Assembly: GCA_946409885.1 (NCBI GenBank)
Contig: CAMJYF010000051.1
Span: 1-8,308 of the forward strand
From: an uncultured Clostridia bacterium
GTDB taxonomy: Bacteria; Bacillota; Clostridia; Oscillospirales; Acutalibacteraceae
Direction of reading: 5' to 3'
DNA: 8,308 nucleotides
The notes beneath the pieces are model-generated. The model did no database searches and had not been told where the DNA came from. It saw only the letters and a list, made by a program, of their open reading frames with translations. Positions 1-6,200 of this stretch are shown here, piece by piece. Numbering within the stretch: position 1 is the stretch's first letter; the number at the start of each line of letters is the position of its first letter. Made by a program: the position numbers and the translations under genes.

Positions 1-257
1 GCTGCGGCAGCGCCATCGCCTCCAGCTCCATGGCCACGGAGATGATCAAGGGCAAGCCCCTTTCGGAGGCCATGCAGCTGACCAACAGCGCCGTGGCGGA
101 AGCGCTGGACGGCCTTCCCGCCTATAAAATGCACTGCTCCGTGCTGGCGGAGGAGGCCATCAAGGCCGCCCTGAAGGACTATTATGACAAAAACGGGATC
201 GCCTACGACCCCTCCGTTTTCCCCGACTGTGAAAGCTGCGCCCACTGCGACATATGA
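1..257 (+). CDS. nifU: Fe-S cluster assembly scaffold NifU/IscU-like, 3' part
   Basis: This is the C-terminal part of an IscU/NifU scaffold, on which cysteine desulfurase-derived sulfur and iron are assembled into clusters in the cytoplasm. The reading frame is open from the window edge (first full codon at base 3), so the start lies outside. The first residues read CGSAIASSSMATEMIKGK, the segment around the second conserved cysteine of IscU. Further on, LPAYKMHCSVLAEEAIKAA carries the conserved His-Cys pair of the third ligand site. The first cysteine motif is off the window. After the core there is a short tail with a CxxCxxC cluster (CESCAHC) just before the TGA stop; this tail is not part of the E. 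coli IscU core. The gene converges on nfo, with 28 bp between the two stops, filled by heptamer repeats. The family call is firm; no desulfurase partner gene is visible here. Confidence 0.93.
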   Translation, partial: CGSAIASSSMATEMIKGKPLSEAMQLTNSAVAEALDGLPAYKMHCSVLAEEAIKAALKDYYDKNGIAYDPSVFPDCESCAHCDI

Positions 258-261
258 GAGG

Positions 262-322
262 GAAAAGTGAAAAGTGCGGTCGTGCTCAACTCTCCGCACT
301 CCGCACTCCGCTCTCCGCTCTC
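262..322. repeat. Heptamer repeat tract A, between nifU and nfo 3' ends
   Basis: The left half holds two tandem GAAAAGT heptamers (262-275) followed by GCGG. The right half holds four contiguous heptamers of the form (A/T)CTCCGC at 291-318 plus a partial fifth. The junction heptad AGTGCGG (273-279) is the reverse complement of CCGCACT at 294-300 and again at 301-307, so the two halves can pair as a 7-bp stem around a 14-nt loop. No U-run follows on either strand, so it is not a standard intrinsic terminator. The right half lies inside nfo and encodes its last 11 residues. Unit length is directly visible; function is unknown. Confidence 0.8.
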
Positions 323-1143
323 ATCTTTCTCAGCACCGCGATCTCCTTCGCGTACCCCTCCGCTTCGTTGGGCGTTTCCAGACAGAAGGGCAGGTCCCGC
401 AGGGCGGGGTGGTTGACGATGGCCCGGAAGGGCTCCAGCCCGATGCAGCCTTCCCCCAGCTTTTCGTGGCGGTCCTTGTGGCTGCCCGCCGGGTTTTTGC
501 TGTCGTTCAGGTGGATGGCTTTCAGTCTGTCCAGCCCCACGGTCTTATCAAATTCCGCCAGCACCCCGTTCAGATCGTTCACGATATCGTAGCCGCCGTC
601 AAAGACGTGGCAGGTATCCAGGCACACGCCCAGATGGCCGTTGTCCTCCACCCTGGCGAGGATGGCCGCCAGCTCCTCAAAGCGCGCGCCCACCTCGCTT
701 CCCTTTCCGGCCATGGTCTCCAGCAGCACGGGGGTGCGGTAACGGCCCGCCTCCAGGCGGTTCAGGGCATCGGCGATCAGGGCGACGCCGGTTTCGGTCC
801 CCTGCCCCACGTGGCTGCCGGGGTGAAAATTGTATACCGCGTTCTCAACGGCCTCCAGCTTCCGGAGGTCGTTTTTCATCGCGTCAAAGGAGAGCTGACG
901 GATCTCCTCCTTCGCCGCGCAGAGATTGTAGACGTACGGCGCGTGGGCGATGATCACGCCGATGCCGTTGGCCGCGGCAAAGGCGTTGTAGCTTTCTATA
1001 TCCTTCGCGCTCCACTCTTTGGCGGCGTACCCCCGGGGATTGCCCGTAAAAAACTGAAAGCCGCTGCCGCCCAGCGACAGCGCCTCCCGTGCCATGCCCA
1101 TAAACCCCTTGGAAAAGGACAGGTGACAGCCGACGGTGAACAT
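286..1143 (-). CDS. nfo: Endonuclease IV (deoxyribonuclease IV, AP endonuclease)
   Basis: A 285-residue, zinc-dependent AP endonuclease of base-excision repair; it cleaves the backbone 5' of abasic sites. All nine metal ligands of the family can be placed: H67 (AHAPY), H107 (NFHPGSH), E142 (LLET), D176 and H179 (CLDTCH), H211 (HLNDSK), D224 and H226 (DRHEKLGEG) and E256 (LETP). The length matches the family. The ATG at 1143 is chosen because AAAGGAG sits 8 nt upstream and because the protein then begins at the normal family start (FTVGCHLS). An in-frame ATG at 1209 would add 22 residues that are merely translated repeat DNA. The last 11 residues (RAESGVRSAES) are encoded by heptamer repeats of tract A and lie beyond the conserved fold. 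No convincing promoter is seen directly upstream, so it may be read from the barrel gene. Confidence 0.95.
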   Translation of the reverse strand: MFTVGCHLSFSKGFMGMAREALSLGGSGFQFFTGNPRGYAAKEWSAKDIESYNAFAAANGIGVIIAHAPYVYNLCAAKEEIRQLSFDAMKNDLRKLEAVENAVYNFHPGSHVGQGTETGVALIADALNRLEAGRYRTPVLLETMAGKGSEVGARFEELAAILARVEDNGHLGVCLDTCHVFDGGYDIVNDLNGVLAEFDKTVGLDRLKAIHLNDSKNPAGSHKDRHEKLGEGCIGLEPFRAIVNHPALRDLPFCLETPNEAEGYAKEIAVLRKMRAESGVRSAES

Positions 1144-1150
1144 ATGCACA

Positions 1151-1158
1151 TCTCCTTT
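1151..1158 (-). promoter_or_regulatory. Ribosome binding site that fixes the nfo start
   Basis: On the minus strand AAAGGAGA lies 8 nt before the ATG at 1143. The site overlaps the first heptamer of repeat tract B (TTTCAGT at 1156-1162). The 3' arm of the potential tract B hairpin ends about 16 nt before it on the transcript. Confidence 0.85.
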
Positions 1159-1357
1159 CAGTCGGAAGTAATCAGTCGGAAGTCGGAAGTCCCGCAGGGG
1201 GAAAGGCATCCAACCAAACGACGGAAAGAAATAATCGAAACGTCAGATCAGAATAGGTGACGTAGGAAGACAAACTCATCGGTCAACGACTTCCGACTCC
1301 CGACTTCCCACTTCCGACTTCATCCCCCGACTTCCCACTTCCCACTTCCGACTCAAT
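1156..1357. repeat. Heptamer repeat tract B, between barrel gene and nfo
   Basis: Left arm: five contiguous heptamers ending in AGT (1156-1190), in order TTTCAGT, CGGAAGT, AATCAGT, CGGAAGT, CGGAAGT. Right arm: heptamers starting ACT from 1289, namely ACTTCCG, ACTCCCG, ACTTCCC, ACTTCCG, then a 13-nt irregular unit (1317-1329), then ACTTCCC, ACTTCCC, ACTTCCG, ACTCAAT, ending at 1357, one base before the barrel gene's stop codon. Bases 1174-1191 and 1288-1305 are reverse complements at 17 of 18 positions; in minus-strand RNA the odd position is a G-U pair. The arms enclose 96 nt of non-repetitive sequence with no ORF or clear promoter. Confidence 0.85.
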
Positions 1358-1358
1358 T

Positions 1359-2027
1359 TCACAGCTCCCGGTACTTTGCCATCATGGCGGAAAACAGCTC
1401 CTTGGTGGTGGGCGGGGTGCAGGTGATGGCGTTGGCCCCGGCCTCCACGGTCCGCTGTACGGATTCCTCCGTGTTGCCGCCGCTGGCGATGATGGGCACG
1501 TCCGGGAATCGCTCGCGGATGCGGCGCACGATCTCCGGGGTCTGCTGGGCCCCCGCCACGTTCAGGATGGAAGCCCCCGCGTCCAGCCGCGCCTGAATGT
1601 CGGTATCCTCTTTGATGACGGTGATGATCACCGGGATATCCACCGCCGCGGCCACGTCCCGCAGGTTGTCGTTGGAGATGGGGGCGTTCAGCACCACGCC
1701 CATGGCCCCCTGCATTTCCACGTCCTTGGCCAGCGAAACGGTGCGGGCCCCTTTGGTGGTGCCGCCGCCCACCCCGGCGAACACAGGGATGTACGAGCCC
1801 TTGATGATGGCGTCGCTGATGGCCTGCTGGGGCGTGAAGGGATACACCGCGAACACCGCGTCGGCGTCGCAGTTGCGGATGATGGCAAGATCGGTGGTGA
1901 ACACAAGCGACTTGATCCGCCGCCCGTAGATCACGATCCCGCTGGCGGAAAAGCACGCCTGAGGCATTTGCAGAATGTTGTGCCGCAGCGGACTGCTCAC
2001 CTGCGGCGCGGGTTTCTTCTGGTCCAT
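1359..2027 (-). CDS. TIM-barrel protein of unknown function (often labelled 'hydrolase')
   Basis: A 222-residue predicted (beta/alpha)8 barrel protein. I recognise the family as one usually annotated 'hydrolase' or 'beta/alpha barrel domain-containing protein' in Firmicutes, with no proven reaction known to me. Visible landmarks are SPLRHNIL near residue 12, IKSLVFTTDLAIIRNCDADAV at 38-58 (a conserved-looking block), a glycine-rich loop FAGVGGGTTKG (83-93), and a late ASGGNTEES loop (181-189) like the phosphate-gripping loops of TrpC, ThiE or IMPDH-type barrels. It ends TCTPPTTKELF...AKYREL. The ATG at 2027 is preferred over the in-frame ATG at 2054, because AAGGGG lies 8 nt upstream of the former and nothing resembling a binding site precedes the latter. 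It follows nanA on the same strand after 183 bp. NanE (ManNAc-6-P epimerase) is also a small barrel, but its N-terminal signature is absent. Fold call good, function open. Confidence 0.8.
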   Translation of the reverse strand: MDQKKPAPQVSSPLRHNILQMPQACFSASGIVIYGRRIKSLVFTTDLAIIRNCDADAVFAVYPFTPQQAISDAIIKGSYIPVFAGVGGGTTKGARTVSLAKDVEMQGAMGVVLNAPISNDNLRDVAAAVDIPVIITVIKEDTDIQARLDAGASILNVAGAQQTPEIVRRIRERFPDVPIIASGGNTEESVQRTVEAGANAITCTPPTTKELFSAMMAKYREL

Positions 2028-2049
2028 GTTCTTGTCCCCTTTTTTCCGT

Positions 2050-2058
2050 ATCATAACA
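2050..2058 (-). promoter_or_regulatory. Possible extended -10 promoter for the barrel gene
   Basis: On the minus strand TGT-TATGAT (TATGAT at 2055-2050, TGT at 2058-2056) fits an extended -10 element (TGn-TATAAT). It would start a transcript near 2043 with a leader of about 16 nt that includes the AAGGGG binding site. No good -35 is seen 16-18 nt further upstream. It lies just past repeat tract C, so the barrel gene could be transcribed independently of nanA. Confidence 0.35.
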
Positions 2059-2083
2059 AAACAAACTGAAAGGAAGCTAAAAT

Positions 2084-2233
2084 AGGGAGTAGGGAATAGG
2101 GAGTGGATAGTGATTAGTGGATAGTGATTAGTGGATAGTGATTAGTGGATGGTTAGTGATCAGCGGCTGTCTGTTCCCTATTGCCTGACTACTATTCTAT
2201 TTCCTGTTCCCTACTCCCTGTTCCCTACTCCCT
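2084..2233. repeat. Heptamer repeat tract C, between nanA and barrel gene
   Basis: The left arm is nine contiguous heptamers without a slip (2084-2146): AGGGAGT, AGGGAAT, AGGGAGT, then GGATAGT and GATTAGT alternating three times, followed by a four-base remnant and GGTTAGT (2151-2157). The right arm has GTTCCCT, ATTGCCT, GACTACT (2173-2193), a 5-nt remnant, and five contiguous heptamers (2199-2233): ATTTCCT, GTTCCCT, ACTCCCT, GTTCCCT, ACTCCCT. Bases 2084-2104 and 2213-2233 are reverse complements at 20 of 21 positions, with 108 nt between. The right arm overlaps the nanA 3' end, including its stop. The GGATAGT/GATTAGT block has no partner in the right arm. Confidence 0.88.
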
Positions 2234-3101
2234 TATTATCCTCATAGACGGCAATCAGGCGCCGGGTTTGGTCTTCGGTCAGGCGGCGGAAGGGTTTGCG
2301 GCATTCGCCCAGGTCCAGGCCCAGGTGGCGGCAGAGGACTTTACAGCCGGGCATCACGCCGCAGTCCAGCAGGGCGGCGATGATGGCGTTGGCCTTTTTC
2401 TGCTCCGCCTGCGCCGCCGCCAGGTCGCCGTTGCGGAAGGCCTTTTCGATGGCGATGTATTTTTCCGCCATAAAATTATAGGTGCTGCCGATGCCTCCGT
2501 CCGCCCCGGCGGCCAGACCGGAAAGGAACATCTCGTCGTAGCCGTTGAAGATCACCGCGTCGGGCCGGAAGGCCTTCAGCCGTTCCAGCAAAAAGAAGTC
2601 GGAGCTGGTGTGCTTTACGCCCAGAAAGCGCGGGTCGGACAGGAACTCCATGAACTGCGGGGCCGTCAGCCTGGCCCCGCCCGCCGGCACAAAGTTGTAC
2701 AGCACTACCGGCAGGCCCACCTCCGCCAGCGCGAAATAGTAGCTTTTGATTTCCTCAAAGGAGAAGCCGTAATAAAAGGGCGGCACGCTGCTGACCGCGT
2801 CCGCGCCCGCTTCTTTGGCGTGGCGGGCCAGATCCACGGCCATATCCTGACCGATGCAGCCCACGTGGGCGATGACGGCGGCCTTTCCCGCCGCCTCCGC
2901 GCACACCGTCTCCACGATTTTTTTACGCTCGTCGCCCGTCAGCAGAAACGCCTCCGAGGTGGAGCCGCACACGTAAAAGCCGTTGACGCCCTTGCCCAGG
3001 TTCCACCGTACCAGCTCCCGCAGGGCGTTGTAGTTGACCGCGCCGGACGCGTCAAAGGGCGTCAGCAGCGCCGGGAATACCCCGTGAAAAACAGGATTCA
3101 T
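2211..3101 (-). CDS. nanA: N-acetylneuraminate lyase (DapA/NanA superfamily)
   Basis: A 296-residue class I aldolase of the DHDPS/NAL superfamily, normal length. It cleaves N-acetylneuraminate to N-acetylmannosamine and pyruvate in the cytoplasm. Active-site residues are visible: carboxylate-binding S47-T48 in CGSTSE, Tyr135 in LYNFVP, Schiff-base Lys163 in GVKHTSSD, and the sialic-acid contacts D189-E190 in NGYDEMF and S206 in GIGSTYN. These match E. coli NanA Y137, K165, D191, E192 and S208, and favour NanA over dihydrodipicolinate synthase. The ATG at 3101 has AGAGAGG 10 nt upstream and a strong promoter about 30 nt away. The last seven residues and the TAG stop are encoded by repeat tract C. 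No nanE, nanK or sialic acid transporter is in the window, so the full catabolic route cannot be confirmed; the neighbouring barrel gene may be related. A lyase for a related sugar acid is the main alternative. Confidence 0.88.
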   Translation of the reverse strand: MNPVFHGVFPALLTPFDASGAVNYNALRELVRWNLGKGVNGFYVCGSTSEAFLLTGDERKKIVETVCAEAAGKAAVIAHVGCIGQDMAVDLARHAKEAGADAVSSVPPFYYGFSFEEIKSYYFALAEVGLPVVLYNFVPAGGARLTAPQFMEFLSDPRFLGVKHTSSDFFLLERLKAFRPDAVIFNGYDEMFLSGLAAGADGGIGSTYNFMAEKYIAIEKAFRNGDLAAAQAEQKKANAIIAALLDCGVMPGCKVLCRHLGLDLGECRKPFRRLTEDQTRRLIAVYEDNKGVGNRE

Positions 3102-3130
3102 TTGATATCAGCCTCTCTTCCGCTGTTATT

Positions 3131-3180
3131 TTCTTCCATTGTACCCGCACCAACCGAAAAGGTCAAGCGAAAAAATTTTT
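3131..3180 (-). promoter_or_regulatory. sigma-A promoter of nanA with AT-rich upstream element
   Basis: On the minus strand TTGACC (3166-3161), a 17-nt spacer and TACAAT (3143-3138) form a near-consensus vegetative promoter; transcription should start near 3131, giving a leader of about 30 nt. Directly upstream of the -35, 3170-3180 is a pure A/T run (six A then five T on the plus strand), as expected for an UP element. This is the clearest promoter in the window. Confidence 0.82.
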
Positions 3181-3182
3181 CA

Positions 3183-3199
3183 GGGGGTATCATTCCCCC
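3183..3199. promoter_or_regulatory. GGGGG-TATCATT-CCCCC palindrome in the nanA/glucan synthase spacer
   Basis: A 5-bp perfect inverted repeat with a 7-nt centre lies 16 bp upstream of the nanA -35. The centre contains TATCAT, a 5/6 match to a plus-strand -10, but no -35 is seen 16-18 nt before it. It could be an operator shared by the divergent genes or part of a weak promoter for the glucan synthase; with such a short stem chance is possible. Confidence 0.3.
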
Positions 3200-3288
3200 G
3201 ACAGCCTTTATCTGCATTGGCGCGGCGCATAAAACCTGCCTGTCCAGTCAACACTCCGGTTAAAAGAAAAAACGGGAGCATTGGCGCT

Positions 3289-6200
3289 ATGGAACACATC
3301 ACAAACACCATCACACAGGCAAGGGGGCGGCTGCGGCGGTATGCCCGGCAGGCGGCAAAGACCGGCCGGGCCACCGAAACGGCGGCGTGGGTGGAGGACA
3401 ATCTCCCGGCGCTGAACGCGGCGCTGGAAAACGCGCTGCGGCCCGCCCGCCGCCAGCCGGAGCGGTTCGCCCGCCTGCTGGGCCAATGGGAGGCGCTGTG
3501 CCCGGAGGGCGTTCTGCCGGAGGAGGACGCGCTGGTACGGGCCTGGGCGGAGGCTACGCCGGATCTTTCCGACTGCGCCCTGCTGGCTCCGGCGGCGGGG
3601 GCGTATTTCGCCTGCCGCGCGGCGGAAAGCGCCGCGAAGGAGCTGGCCGGGGATACGGCGGCGGGCCCCACGGCCTGCGCCTGCGTGAAGTCGCTGCTGG
3701 CGCTGAAAAACGTGGATTTCGACGCCCTGACGGCGGCCGTCTGCCCGGCGGAACAGCTGCTGGCGCAGGATCCCTCCGGCGACTACGGGCACATGAGCGA
3801 CGCCACCAAAGCCCAATATCGCCGGGCGGTGATCCGGGGCGCAAAAAATGCGGGGCAGAGCGAGGCGGACTTTGTCCGGGAGGCGCTGGCGCGGGCCCGG
3901 GCCGCCGAAACCGACCGGCACGTGGGCTTTTACCTGCCCCTGCGGAAGAACCGGCGGAAGGCCGCCGTCTGTTATCTGGCGGCGGAGGCCCTGCTGTGCC
4001 TTGCCCTCAGCGCGGGCGCGGCCCTGTGGGCGGGCCATATCCTGTATGCGGTCATGCTGTGGCTGCCCCTGTCGGCGGCGCTGTTCCCCCTGTGCGAGGC
4101 GGCGCGGGCGCGGCTCTTTCCCGCCGTGCCCCTGTGCGCCATGGAGGAGGAGCGGGAGATCGGCCCGGAAAACGCCGTGCTGGCGGTGGTCACAGGGCTG
4201 CTGCCCCCCGCGGGCGAAGCCGAGGCCCTGTACGAACATCTCTCCCGGGTGTACGACGCCGCCCGGGGCGGCAGCGTGCGGCTGATGCTGCTGCTGGATA
4301 AAAAGAACGCCCCCGCGCCGGTACTGCCGGAGGACGCGGCGGATCTGGCCGCGGTGAAAAGGGTGATCGACCGGCTGAACCGGGATCACGGCGGCGGCTT
4401 TGCCGCGGCGGTGCGCAGGCGGGAGTGGGCCCCCACGGAGGAGGAATACACAGGGCTGGAGCGCAAACGCGGCGCGGTGATCGCCCTGATGCGCTTTCTG
4501 CGGGATGGGGACGGCGGCGCCTTTGAACACCTGTTCGGCGAGACGGAGGGCCTGACCGCCACCCGCTACGTGATGGCGCTGGACGCGGATACGGAGCTTT
4601 CCTTCGGCGCCCTGCGGCGGCTGGCGGCCGTGGCCTGCCACCCCCTGAACCGGGCGGTCTGCGACCCGGTTGCCCGGTCCGTTACCCGGGGCTACGGCTG
4701 TATCACGCCCCGGGGCGAGGTGTCGCTGGAGGCCGCCGGAAGGACCTTTTTCACCCGTCTGTTCACCGAGGGCGGCACCCTGGCCTACGCTCCGGCGGTC
4801 AGCGAGCGGAATATGGATCTGTTCGGCTGCTCCGTGTTCACGGGCAAGGGCCTGATCGACGTGGACGCCTTCAACTGCGCCGTGGGGGACCGGTTCCGGC
4901 GGGGGCGCATCCTCAGCCACGACGCGCTGGAGGGCGCCATGCTGCGCACCGCCTTTGCCGGGGACTGCGAGATCACCGAGTCCTTTCCCGCCAGGCCGGA
5001 TTCCTGGTATGCCCGCCTGCACCGCTGGGTGCGAGGCGACGCGCAGAACGCCCGCTATATCTTTTTTCCGGTGACCGATACCCCCGTTCCCACCCGCTTG
5101 CCCGCCGCCGCCCGTTACCACCTGTGGCAGAACGTAAAGCGCGCCGTCACCCCCGCGGCGGCGCTGGCCTGCCTGCTGGCGGCCCCCTTTGCCCCGGCCC
5201 GGGCGGCCGCCGTGCTGTACGCTGCGGCGCTGCTGAGCGCCACGGCCGACAGCCTGCTGTGCGCGCTGCGCGGCCTGCCCTCCGGCGGGGTGAGGAGCCT
5301 GCTGGGGCGGTACCGCTCATCGGAAATGGACTTTTCCCTCAAATGCTTTCTGCGGGCGGTGGTACAGGCCGGGTCGCTGCCCCGGCAGGGGCTGGTCTGC
5401 GTGGACGCCCTGGCCCGGTCGGCGGTGCGCTCCCTGTTCACCCACCGCCACCTGCTGCGGTGGACCACCGCCTCCCAGGCGGACGGCCTCTCCGCCCGGC
5501 CCCTGTTTACCGGCTACCTGCTGCCGCTGGCGGCGGGGGCCGTCACGGGCGTGTTCGGCGGCCCCTTCGGGCGGCTGCTGTCGGTGCTGATCCTGCTGGC
5601 GACGCTGCTGTCGCTGGCGGACGGCGTTCCCCTGCGGCGGTCCTCCCGCCGGGTTTCCGAGCGGGACCGGGAGACGGTGCGCTCCTTTATGGCGGCCGCC
5701 TGGCGCTACTTCGCGGACAACGTGACGGCGGAGGAGCACTTTTTGCCCCCGGACAACGTGCAGGAAACGCCGGTGATGCGCACCGCCCGGCGTACCTCCC
5801 CCACCAACATCGGCCTGTACCTCACTGCCGCCGTCGCCGCCCGCGACCTGGGGCTGATCGGCGAGGGGGAGCTGCTGGACCGGCTTTCCGCCACCTTAAA
5901 GACCGTGGCGGACCTGCCCAAATACCGGGGCTGCCTTTACAACTGGTACGATACCGCCACCCTGTCGCCCCTGGCCCCGGCCTACGTTTCCACCGTGGAC
6001 TGCGGCAACTTCCTCTGCTGCCTGACCGCGCTGCAGGGGGCGCTGGCGGAGGTGGGCGGCGAGCGGGCCGCGGCGCTGAACGGCCTGATCGCCTCCCTGC
6101 GGCAGACCTGCGACATGGGCTTTTTATACGACCGGCGGCGCGACCTGTTTTATATCGGCTATGACGCGCAGTCCGGCGCCCTGTCCGAGGCCCGCTACGA

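Noticed and set aside
273..307. Hairpin AGTGCGG/CCGCACT as an intrinsic terminator for nifU
   Set aside because: Long loop and no U-run on either side; better described as part of the heptamer tract.
1144..1209. N-terminal extension of Nfo from the ATG at 1209
   Set aside because: The 22 added residues come from repeat tract B and no binding site precedes that ATG, whereas AAAGGAG precedes the ATG at 1143.
274..1260. 328-codon plus-strand frame across nfo
   Set aside because: It is antisense to nfo, whose nine metal ligands are all present; the plus-strand product resembles no family and both ends are translated repeats.
1258..1286. TTGACC at 1286-1281 (minus strand) as a -35 for nfo
   Set aside because: No -10-like hexamer at 16-18 nt spacing (ACGTCA lies there at 17).
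1276..2064. 262-codon minus-strand frame overlapping the barrel gene
   Set aside because: Out of frame with the TIM-barrel protein; its tail is translated ACTTCCG repeats and the rest is Arg/Gly/His-rich noise.
2084..2233. CRISPR-like array
   Set aside because: Units are 7 nt, contiguous and degenerate, with no spacers of regular size and no cas genes.
2181..3263. 360-codon plus-strand frame across nanA
   Set aside because: Antisense to nanA, which has all active-site residues, a binding site and a promoter on the other strand.
3214..3287. Direct repeat GCATTGGCGC at 3214-3223 and 3278-3287
   Set aside because: Ten bases, two copies, no symmetry and one copy next to the start codon; could easily be chance.
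3208..5121. 637-codon open frame on the minus strand
   Set aside because: Antisense to the glucan synthase GT84 region; Arg/Gly/Pro-rich low-complexity product without family motifs, an expected effect of GC-rich codons.
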